Below, piece by piece: positions 55,450-64,000 of a stretch of DNA of 64,000 nucleotides. This stretch comes from Limnephilus marmoratus. Lineage: Eukaryota; Arthropoda; Insecta; Trichoptera; Limnephilidae. The position numbers and the translations under genes were made by a program. The stretch spans positions 8,603,452-8,667,451 of the forward strand of contig OU862933.1 in NCBI GenBank assembly GCA_917880885.1. The letters run 5' to 3'. Under the pieces are notes generated by a model. It saw nothing but the letters and a program-made list of their open reading frames with translations, did not search any database and was not told the DNA's origin. The first letter of the stretch is position 1. The number at the start of each line of letters is the position of its first letter.

Positions 55450-56150
55450 AGTGGGAAGGAAAGGAGATAAGAAAGGTGGGAAAATACCTGGCTGTTCAGA
55501 TCTAGCCACCAAACACGGTTAAAGTCATTCCAAGCAGCGTTTCATTTCTGAATGGTGGTCTTGACCTCCGTAGTCCAGTGGGTAAGACTCTTGACTCACA
55601 ATCCGGAGGTTGCGGGTTCGAACCGGGCATGCGCAAATAAATTTTATTTGATTAATTTGTGTTATTTCACAATTAATTCATTTAAAAATAATATATAGTA
55701 TATTTGCGGCATGTTCCAGAATGGAAGATACTATCAGTATCGCCCTGGTGTAAGACCACCATTCAGAATTGAAACGTTGCTTGAAAATGGCTTTAGCCGT
55801 GTTTAGTGACCAGATGACCAGATCTGAATAGCCAGGTACTTCCCAACCTTCCTCTTCCCCACCTCTTTCCCCTCCCCACTACCTTCAGCCTCACAACATA
55901 CCCCAATTGGGGATGCCATAGTCTCACTGGCTCCAGACGGGAGCAGTTGAGATTCTTGTGCGGTAATTCACTCTAAAAAAAAAAAAAAATAAAAAAAAAA
56001 AAAAAGGGCGATACTGAGAGTATCATCCACTCTGAAACATGCTGCAAACATATTATTTTAAGTGATTAAATTGTGAAAACACAAATCAAACATATAAAAT
56101 TTGCTTGGGCAAGCCGAGATTCAAACCTGCGACCACCTGATCGCCAGTCG
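55450..56150 (-). mobile_element. SINE B copy (minus), split by another SINE B
   Basis: The 3' part at 55450-55563 (CTGGCTGTTCAGATCTAGCC ... GAATGGTGGTCTTG) and the 5' part at 56006-56150 (GGGCGATACTGAGAGTATC ... the decayed tRNA-like head) are continuous in intact copies. A plus-strand SINE B lies between them. About six bases of the target (CACCAG) appear to be missing at the join. Confidence 0.8.
55564..56005 (+). mobile_element. SINE B, full length with A tail
   Basis: The head CCTCCGTAGTCCAGTGGGTA contains an A box (TAGTCCAGTGG) and, 45 bp on, the B box GGGTTCGAACC. The body is as in other copies, ending GGTAATTCACTCT plus about 30 A residues with one T. Best preserved member in the window; it defines a length of about 410 bp without the tail. 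Confidence 0.88.
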
Positions 56151-56159
56151 GGAGAGAGT

Positions 56160-57870
56160 CATAGAAATAACAAACATGAAAAATATATAGCAACAGTGCA
56201 CAATTGTTGAACACATGTTTGGGATACTTTACTGCCTGTGAAACGGTGCCAAAAGCAGCAATGACACTAGTTATTAAGACACCTTCCCTTGATATACCAA
56301 AGGTTACTTGAGATACTTATCGCTATATATAGTGAAATTCTAAATAAGTTAAAAACATGTCCATAATATTGTCTGTTAATGAAAGAAATACACTCCGTGC
56401 TTCAGCTTTGTTTAACTAATACAAACTTATTAGCTTTTTACTCAGCTAAAAAATTATACGATTCTTCGGAAAAACTATGTCCCCCATTCGTGATTGACAT
56501 GGACATAAATATGATGCTAGATGGCATTAATTCCAGGGCTGCTCGATCTAGATTGACCAAACCCCGAAGTGAGTGGGTTTGTAAACCCACTCACTTCACT
56601 CACGCCTATTGTTAGATTGATCGCTCAGTGTTGTCCTGTTCTGTCGTTGTATCGGTGTCTCTCTTTATAAAGCTTTTCTGGTTGCATCAGTACGTAGCCT
56701 GATCTGTCGTCTGTCGTTATTCAAGTATCGCAGTTGTTTTTATTTATGTACTGCAAATTTTCTTAAAATTTCTTTTTGTGTATTTTATAACCGGTATTTG
56801 GTATTTGCAATAAAAAATAACATAATAATCATAATAAATAAGCCCAATTAAAAAATACGTCTTTTGCGGGAAGCCCTTAAGAGCGTTTAACCAGCCAGCG
56901 GCCGAAAATCCACATTTCGTCGAAAGTTGTTCTTACGATCGTGCAGGGCGGTTACAATGAGAAAGCTAAATTATTCTCCGTACCAGCTTTTTGAAATCAT
57001 CACTCAATATCGATTTTATTTCATTCCAAATTTGCTATAATTTATACCTACATCCAAAAATGCTGAAAGGCGTGATGATAAAACTATTAAAATAATGTAC
57101 TTTTTGTAATCATTTTTTAATTATAAGTATTAATCATTTTTCAATAATGTCTAAGTTAAAAAAGAATGTTAAAAAAATCTGAAATATATTAGTTTGTTAA
57201 ATAAATACACAAACGGACCAATTTTCGTCAAGAAACACATGTAAGTATATATTTTTTAATTATTTTATTTAAACTAAAATTAAAATTCTAAAACATGCGA
57301 TACCCCGATAATGTGTTGATTTATTTTACTGCATGATTATATGACTTGAAATGGGTGTAGTATCATACAAAATCTTTTTTGAAAGTTTAACAAATCTGCC
57401 AACGACCTATGGTAAAACCTTAATATATTGAGGTGATCCCCTTGAGGTATTGCCCTTGAGGTGTTCTTTCACAAAAACGGCGCTATATAAAGTAGCCAAA
57501 TATAATATATATTTTAATATATAATATTTTATTATTATATTGAAAAAAAAAAACATTTTTCTCAAAATTTAAAACATGGGAATGCTAGATAAAAGAATAA
57601 TCTTTTGAAATCTATTTATAATTTTTTATGGAAAAGAGTCAATACTTCTAAAATCTGATTAAAAAATGTCATATTTCTGGTTTTCTCTGGTAATACCCTC
57701 TTAATAAAAAAATCATACGTTATTTTGTCTTTTTATTTGTCGTTAATAACGATGATGTGTTCTGATAAAACACAAATAAAAAAATAAAATTTTAAATTAT
57801 CCTAAAGCATATACGCCAAAGTTCGAGAGTTTTCCCTGAGTCAAAAAAATTCACCTTCGAAATTTATTTT
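56160..57870. other. No recognised gene; one perfect palindrome
   Basis: A 32-bp palindrome GAAGTGAGTGGGTTT-GT-AAACCCACTCACTTC lies at 56566-56597. CACAAAAACGGCGCTATATA at 57470-57492 recurs at 58783 and looks like a LINE 3' end. Otherwise AT-rich. Confidence 0.4.
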
Positions 57871-57874
57871 TTTA

Positions 57875-57955
57875 CGTTAACTCCACACAGGAGACCCTGA
57901 GAAAAATAATTTCCCTCAGGGACTATGTCATATGAGATGCTGTGTGGAGGGTCTT
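57875..57955 (-). mobile_element. Repeat A fragment (3' end)
   Basis: T run, then AACTCCACACAGGAGACCCT, GAGAAAAATAATTTCCCTCA and GATGCTGTGTGGAGGGTCTT. It stops at the LINE fragment that follows. Confidence 0.75.
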
Positions 57956-57959
57956 GAGT

Positions 57960-58200
57960 TGAGGACAGGAAGGAATGACATTGATTGAAGAGATTGAAGA
58001 GATCCATGTTGTAGAAAGGAGGAAAAACAAAGGCCGGCAAGTTGTTCCACAGCCGATACAATACAAGAACGAGTCGAACAAGCGACCCGTTCTCATGTGA
58101 CAAATGTCAACCGTGTACATATGTTGGGCACGCGTTTGGCCTGTTTACCGACTATGCACTGGTGCCGAAGGGATCAATGACGCTAGTTCCTCGGAGCATC
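57960..58200 (-). pseudogene. LINE C-terminal fragment
   Basis: Minus strand: SHENGSLVRLVLVLYRLWNN, LPAFVFPPFYNMDLFNLFNQ and CHSFLSS. The R.WN.LP..VFP..YN...F...V segment is the standard end of many LINE polymerases. The upstream DNA (58110-58200) resembles 56230-56280 (GGTGCC ... AATGACGCTAGTT), so the family is repeated. Short and 5'-truncated. Confidence 0.55.
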
Positions 58201-58302
58201 TTCCATTGAAATACCGGCAGAACAATGATAAAATAATAAAATAAAAACAAGGGTTAAAAAATACATAACATATGTACAAACGTAAGAAATGGATATAACG
58301 AG

Positions 58303-58722
58303 TCTTTTTTTAACATTAACACATAGGTGAAAAAAATTCCCTCAGAGCCTACGTCATCTTTGGCGATGCTGTGTGGAGGGTCTTTTTAGGGAAATGAAGG
58401 AGAGAAAGTTCGGGGAAGTAAAAAGTTCTGAGTAGTGTATAGGAATCTGGGGTCAATGTATTCAGGAGTGACGGACGTATGAATCCATCCCTCTCACTGC
58501 GGTGCAAGGCAGTACGTGGGTCGAGAGTCTGGCTGGAGTGCAGGTTTCCCGCCACGCAGATGGTGGGAAAACGCATCCGCCACCAAGTAGACAAACTTCC
58601 CTCCATGAACCCGGGAATATCAATCATCAAACGTAGCGAACCACTTTGGGCGACCTGTTTTAGAGGTATTGGTTATCTCATACACGTTTCCCGGGGCAGT
58701 GGCACTTATAACCACCTCCGTA
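58303..58722 (-). mobile_element. Repeat A copy, near full length
   Basis: A T run at 58305 then TAACACATAGG, GATGCTGTGTGGAGGGTCTT, AATCTGGGGTCAATGTATTC, CTCTCACTGCGGTGCAAGGC, CATCAAACGTAGCGAACCAC and GTTTCCCGGGGCAGTGGCAC. Confidence 0.8.
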
Positions 58723-58729
58723 ATTGATC

Positions 58730-59295
58730 CCAAATTGAGTCACGTAAACAAATTAACGTATTTAAAGCGCCCCTGAGGTGATTTTCACAAAAACGGCGCT
58801 ATACAAGTTATCTAATTATTATTATTATTATGATTCCACATCTTGTTGTGAAAATATATTAATTATTAAGAAAACCTTATAGGTACAAATGTGTTGCTAA
58901 CCCGCAATCTGTAACCCTATGTAATTAAAAACAACAAAAACATCTTTTAGGCTTTCAAAATATAGCATTTATCTCTCCGATCTGAAAATATTGAACAAAT
59001 TCAAGTCACGCCACTAGTACGTACCTACGTATAGTATCTGATTTCTTTGATTGCCTTGCCATTATTTAATATGAACTTAAGATAACAAAGTTCAACAGTA
59101 AACAGCACTTGTTACAATAATTATAATAGCGGCCCGACTTTATTAAGTAGGTCTGAAAGTGGTGTAGCCTTTTCAATACAATCCACAACAGTGTTTAAAT
59201 ATAATTCCATACATTACAATAGGAACCTGATCGGAACATTAATTTAACGGCATAGAGATAGATGGGAGATAAGGCGATCGCTCCTCGACTTGGTT
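58730..59295. other. AT-rich DNA, LINE-like tail only
   Basis: 58770-58830 carries a GAGGTGATTTTCACAAAAAC ... GGCGCTATACAAG segment followed by TTATTATTATTATTA, a likely LINE 3' end. Nothing else recognised. Confidence 0.4.
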
Positions 59296-59299
59296 TATA

Positions 59300-60022
59300 T
59301 AGGTTGGGCCATAAACATTTGCACTTTTTTAATCGTGCTAGCGGGGATTCCGAATGGGGGAGGAGAGCGGGGTCACTTTTGCCATCCAAGGCTCCTCGCT
59401 TTTTGGCAATTTAGTTACAATGGATCGCTTTACGGGAGAGCAACGCGCTTTCTGGGTAAAACATTTTTACAAAAACAATGATTTTGTTCCTTTCTGTTCA
59501 ACGATGATTCTATTCTGCTTTACAAATCAATGATGCCCAAGTGTTAATTTAATTAAGTCATGGTTTAAAAATTTCGAAAAAACCAGCAGGAAAACAAACA
59601 GGGCGGCCATGGAGCAAAAGAAATTGGTTAAAGAAATTTTCCCTAACAAACTGATCTCTAACCCCAGCTGATTTTTTTATGGGATATATTTGTATATATA
59701 TATATATATATATATATGTGTATTTTATCTTACAAGTTGAATCTTTACAAATAAATCAGCGACTATACTCAAATTAAAGAAGAACATCTATCAAGAAATG
59801 GTCAACATACCCCGAGATTTGTGTCGAAAAGTTTTCGAAAATCTAAGGGCCTGATTTGAGGAGTTCCAGCGGCGAGATGGCGGCCATTTTGACAAAATTA
59901 TTTGCACGAAATGATTTTCCAGCATATTTTTGTTCTTATCAATAATTAATTAATTAATTTAAATACAATATGTATTTTTTTCATTATTATTTCAAAAGTG
60001 CAAATGTTTATGGCCCACCCTT
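59300..60022 (+). mobile_element. Mariner/Tc1-like element, deletion derivative
   Basis: The inverted ends share GGGCCATAAACATTTGCACT (59306 plus; 60016 minus). A TA dinucleotide lies at the outer edge of each (59298-59299, 60023-60024), the target duplication of this superfamily. It carries start and end pieces of a transposase with the middle deleted. Confidence 0.72.
59419..59935 (+). pseudogene. Mariner-like transposase relic (N- and C-terminal pieces)
   Basis: ATG at 59419 begins MDRFTGEQRAFWVKHFYKNN, the opening helix of the DUF4817-type helix-turn-helix found at the start of these transposases. After about 180 bp of decayed sequence it resumes near 59660 as an FF-x-G-x-Y stretch resembling the DFFLWGYLK block, is interrupted by the (TA)n run, and continues ILKLKKNIYQEMVNIPRDLC, RKVFENLRA, a TGA, FEEFQRRDGGHFDKII. 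The catalytic core is gone, so the element could move only if supplied with transposase elsewhere. Confidence 0.68.
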
Positions 60023-60169
60023 TACTTAATAGGAACGGCCAAGCGGTCTTTTTCATACAAAACTTTAACTTTTCTATCCACCATCTGAAATATATAGGAC
60101 ATTTTTTGGTTTGTTTGATCATTTTTGATCTATAAAACAATTTTCAATGTCGCCCGAGTTCAACAAGCT

Positions 60170-60205
60170 CTTTTTTTACATAGCTCCACACCGGAGGCGT
60201 TGAAT
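60170..60205 (-). mobile_element. Repeat A 3'-terminal scrap
   Basis: T run then ACATAGCTCCACACCGGAGG, the last about 30 bp of repeat A. Confidence 0.5.
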
Positions 60206-60845
60206 AGAATAGTTGAAGCTAATGGTTAAAGTTAGTAGATAAAAAAAAACTTAAAGCTTTGAGGCCAAAATACCCAACCAAACTGAATATATATTTTTTT
60301 AAACACATTTGTGCTACTATATTTATTTTAATTTTAAATTATGATGTGTATGCTATTAAAGAATTTCATTTTGCTTGATTATCGTAAATATTAAAAAATG
60401 GTCTTGCGCATTCTATTGTGTTAATATAACGAAAAAAATATGAAAATAAAACATTGTAAAAAAAGTCGTGAAATTTTATCATTTTATTTTATTTATTGAT
60501 TGACAAATGTAAATCGGTTACCTGCAAATTAAATTTACACTTTATTAAAAATGATATTTTAAATGATTTAATATTTTTATTTTATATTTCATCATATTCA
60601 TGTGGTAAATGAAGCAAAATTATTTTTTAAAAAATTATCATTGACTCACAAATAATAGCCAAAGTTGCCTTTAAAATCAGAACAATTTCAATTCTCTATA
60701 AACTCATAAATAAAAAAATAAAAACACAAATCTGTACTAGATAATATTAACGATACCTTTCTATTTAAAAAAAAATATTGTCAAGTTTGGTTGGGTAGTT
60801 TGACCGCAAATTCAAATTTAAGTTTTGTGTAAAAAAGGCCGCGCA
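60206..60845. other. AT-rich DNA, no recognised feature
   Basis: No coding signal or repeat recognised. Confidence 0.45.
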
Positions 60846-60849
60846 GCCG

Positions 60850-61110
60850 TTTCACTTAATACAGATCATCTGTATTCTATCCCAAATAAATTTTAACATC
60901 CCATCTTAAAGAACTCGCCACACCAACCTTTTTTACACAACCAGTAATAATACGAACGCTGCAGGCAACTCCCCCATTTCCCGCATCCTTCAAAGTTTCA
61001 ACTCTATTAAAAAAAACACAAATACCGATATATTTTTTGATTTTCTCCCTCTATTTAAGAAAAACATTTTTAGCACACTGAACTCGCACACATAACACAC
61101 ACATCCACAC
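60850..61110 (+). pseudogene. Possible LINE C-terminal scrap
   Basis: NAAGNSPISRILQSFNSIKK followed by NTDIFFDFLPLFKKNIFSTL resembles the PMRRIQQLGN ... VVDIFNTAI segment at the end of the LINE at 62.2 kb and the equivalent in the 13.9 kb copy. The upstream reading LYSIPNKF is separated by frame changes. Weak. Confidence 0.35.
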
Positions 61111-61242
61111 ACCCTCTCACCCTCTCATTTACACACATACAAACACTCTCCCACGTTCCCACACCCCTCTCCTTCAATAAGTTACTTACTTAATTTAGGT
61201 ATAATGTATTATTTATCACACAAAAAATATAAGTAACAGCGA

Positions 61243-61823
61243 CACGGGCGTAGCCAGGTTTTAGTTTCGGGGAGGGTTCAAGAAAATAAAACTACTGAAA
61301 GTGCAAAACTCGTGTCGAGGGGGGGGGGGGGGGGTAGGTATTGTCGGACTTTGAATTTGCTTTGAAAATTTTTATTATAATACATGTTAAAACATTTTAA
61401 GCAGTCAAATTATTCTAATAATAACATTTATGCTGACTGACTGTAACACTAATCACAATACACTAACACCTGTCTGTAATACTAATCCTGATATATGTTT
61501 ATTTAACACTTTTTGCTAAGTAAAATAATAATTTCAAAGTACGTATACACTTACCACTGATTAGAAACGGAAATTAGAAACGGAATTCCAAAAAAAATCA
61601 ACCGCATTCACCGAAAAAACGGATCTTAAAAGTAAAATTATTTTATTTCTTTCAGAGGTCCCTATTTATCTTTTTAGATACATAATATCATTTTGAGATG
61701 TCAGTGTTACAAATAACATTCTCTTAACTCTCCTTATTTTAATATTATTGATGTTGATATTTTAACTTTTCGGGGGGGGGGGTTTGAACCCCCCAAACCT
61801 CCCCCCCCCTGGCTACGCCCATG
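61243..61823. mobile_element. hAT-type MITE with perfect 8-bp TSD
   Basis: The termini CACGGGCGTAGCCAGG and CCTGGCTACGCCCATG are inverted. The exact direct repeats AACAGCGA at 61235-61242 and 61824-61831 flank it. G-run and C-run blocks lie near each end. 581 bp, no ORF. Confidence 0.85.
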
Positions 61824-61894
61824 AACAGCGACATGTCATTGGTACCAATTATTGTATTAATTCTATAACTTTGTAAATATTTCCCATTATATTT

Positions 61895-63290
61895 ATTTAT
61901 TTATTTATTTACGCCCATTTAGGCTTTTACATACATATATACACTTAACAATATTTACGAAATTATACTAGTAAATAGTGCAGGAAATGACTGTTTACAA
62001 CACTTGCACATAAACAAATATAAAGCAAAAATACTATTGAATTTGATCCACACAGTATGCAGGCACAAAATATAAAAACAAAAAAAATACTATAAAAATA
62101 GAATTTGATCAGCACAGGATGCAGGCACAAATTATTAAAAAAAAAATACAAAAATAGCTTCTCTCCTTCAGCCGACAAAACACCACCAATATGCTAGTCA
62201 ATTCAAACAGTTTCATCAACACATTCCCCTACTTGATGAAAAAAACTTCAATAAGGTATGTTTATATATTAAAATTGCTGTATTAAATATATCCACAACA
62301 TCGGAGTATTTGTTTCCAAGTTGTTGAATCCGTCGCATAGGAGTATAATATTGGCATGTTGACTTAGAATTGGCACAATAATATGGTAGGTACTGTCTTG
62401 TGACTGACCTGCCTGGAGTATGAAAGGAGATTACATATAATAAATCAGGGGTGTCAAACATTGAATTAATGATTTTATACAAACAGGTTAAATCGAAAAT
62501 GATTCTACGATCCGATAATTTTATTAAATTTAATGAACGAAGTAGGTTATCGTAATTTAGGTATTCACTAGGAATGCCCATTTTAAAATTTACATATCTT
62601 AAAAATTTATTTTGGATTCTTTCAATCGCATGTGAATGAACCTCATAATTTGGGGACCAGACCGTGGAATTATATTCTATATGACTCCTTACTAGTGACA
62701 TATATAAAGTTTTTACAGTATTGACATTATTAAAATCGCTAGACACCCTTAAAATAAATCCCAACATTTTCAAAGCTTTATTGGTTATTATTTCTATATG
62801 CTTGATAAAGTTGAGTTTCGTGTCAAACCAAATACCTAAGTCATTAATTTCCGAGACAGATACTAACGACATATTGTTAATAGAATAATCGAAAAATATA
62901 GGATTCTGTATTCGATAAAACCTCATAATTTGACATTTGCTTGTGTTAAGTTGCAAGCGGTTATCGTGACACCATATAATAAATCTCAACAAGTTATTTG
63001 ACAATATATGGCAATCATTAATGTTTCTGATTGCTTTGAATAATTTCAGGTCGTCTGCAAACATTAATACTTGAACATCATTGAAAATATATAACACATC
63101 ATTAACAAATAATAAAAACAAGATTGGACCTAAATGTGACCCCTGGGGAACACCACTCGTAGCAGTGAATTTGTATGAAAATGTACCATTAATTTTAACA
63201 GCCAGTAATCTGTTGACCAAGTAACTGTTAAACTACTTATATAGTGTACCACCAATACCGAATTTATGTAATAATGTCCTGTTTGTTTCT
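61895..63290 (-). pseudogene. LINE, palm to C-terminus, longest single copy in the window
   Basis: Minus strand. Upstream of 63220 the frame reads TKFGIGGTLYK, a stop, then FNSYLVNRLLAVKINGTFSY, SGVPQGSHLGPILFLLFVND and the catalytic LMFADDLKLFKAIRN. It continues RLQLNTSKCQIMRFYRIQNP, INDLGIWFDTKLNFIKHIEI, LRVSSDFNNVNTVKTLYMSL and VRSHIEYNSTVWSPNYEVHS, with the C-terminal PGRSVTRQYLPYYCANSKST, down to 62216: 334 codons without a stop. The palm A motif and endonuclease are missing. The 3' UTR (62215-61895) ends AAAAGCCTAAATGGGCGTAA then (AAAT)n. Same family as the 13.4-14.8 kb copy. Confidence 0.85.
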
Positions 63291-63299
63291 GCAAAAATA

Positions 63300-64000
63300 A
63301 AAATAAAATAAAAAATCTGCTGGACCAACTTCTGTTAAGTATTAATCCATATCATACATTGTGATTGTGATATCAAAATATTATGAGTTTTCGGTTAGGA
63401 ATTTAGTTTGTTTAGTGTTTATTTGTTTTAGCTGTTTTCTGAAACGAGGCTCATCCGTATTAGGATAATTGGAGACCTCTGCACGGGCAAACCACCTAGT
63501 AAGGTCAACATTATTATTCAGATTTATTATTGATTCTCTAACTGGCAGCCCTGATAAGCAGAACTAATTAACAGTACCTGTAATCATTTCAAACTTCAGT
63601 AATTTCAACTGAAGGTAACAATAATATCATTACTAAGTTATGTACTCCATTTTAGCCAATTCCTAGAATCAAACAATATGTACAAATAAAAGTAAAGTAG
63701 GTATATTATACTTGATGTTGAGAATTTTTCTAAGAATTCACCTTAATTTACTTATGTTTATTCTGCATAAAAATGTGTATTTTGTACGAGCTCATACTAT
63801 TTTTTTCTTGTTGTAAAACATATTTGTATCCTATAACTAAATACTAGTTGTTATCATACATATGTACTTTGTTTAATGTATATATTATCTTTGAAATTAT
63901 CCTCCTATGTACCACTATGTATCACCGGATTGTAATAGCCATTTTATGGCGTTGAAATAAATAAATAAACATTATTGGCTAAGTACTACAAGTAGACGTG
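63300..64000 (+). other. AT-rich DNA ending in a LINE-like 3' tail
   Basis: 63925-63971 reads ACCGGATTGTAATAGCCATT, TTATGGCGTTGAAATAAATA and an (AAAT) run, like LINE 3' ends elsewhere but on the plus strand. The upstream 300 bp may be its 3' UTR. No coding sequence recognised. Confidence 0.45.

Overview
This 64 kb window reads as repeat-dense, AT-rich nuclear DNA from an insect or related arthropod. It holds many decayed non-LTR retrotransposons with A-rich or (AAAT)n tails, tRNA-headed SINEs, hAT-, Harbinger-, pogo- and mariner-type DNA elements with matching target-site duplications (TSDs), and TTAGG-like motifs. I see no bacterial signatures (operons, Shine-Dalgarno sites, rRNA) and no complete host gene. 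Two short exon-like stretches (about 4.83-4.97 kb and 6.83-6.92 kb) are the only weak host-gene candidates. Family names rest on motif recognition by eye; the order of the insect is not resolved.

Layout. 0-3 kb: a DNA transposon relic encoding an XPG/PIN-like nuclease domain plus a Cys-rich CXC domain (Academ-like), folded into an inverted duplication whose arms carry the 5' half of the gene. 3-10 kb: a simple repeat, a mariner scrap, MITEs, a 615-bp tandem duplication carrying a LINE 3' end. 10.1-13.3 kb: a second Academ-like element, folded the opposite way so that its arms (about 1.43 kb) carry the 3' half of the gene, with the same MITE trapped in both arms. 13.4-19.4 kb: two LINEs. The larger (X) has a second LINE (Y) inserted in its reverse-transcriptase palm, giving an intact 653-codon ORF with two catalytic palms. 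19.4-24.1 kb: retroposons, then a nest of hAT, hAT-MITE and Harbinger-like elements (the last carrying a MADF domain) and another hAT-like element. 25-31 kb: LINE C-termini, a pogo-like element with a PHD-type finger that hosts an R2-superclade LINE with a restriction-like endonuclease motif, and an RTE-like LINE flanked by a TTAGG-like TSD. 31-64 kb: further 5'-truncated LINEs, polypyrimidine-tract retroposons, about a dozen copies of one unnamed 0.4-kb A-tailed repeat (called repeat A here), SINE families B and C, MITEs and hairpins, ending with a LINE at 61.9-63.3 kb.

Working interpretation. Nothing here acts as a pathway; the window is a graveyard of nested insertions whose relative order can be read. 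The most unusual signal is that two copies of one transposon family, about 8 kb apart, are both large foldbacks built from opposite halves of the same gene. If transcribed, they would produce long double-stranded RNA against the family's 5' and 3' coding regions. That consequence is inference.
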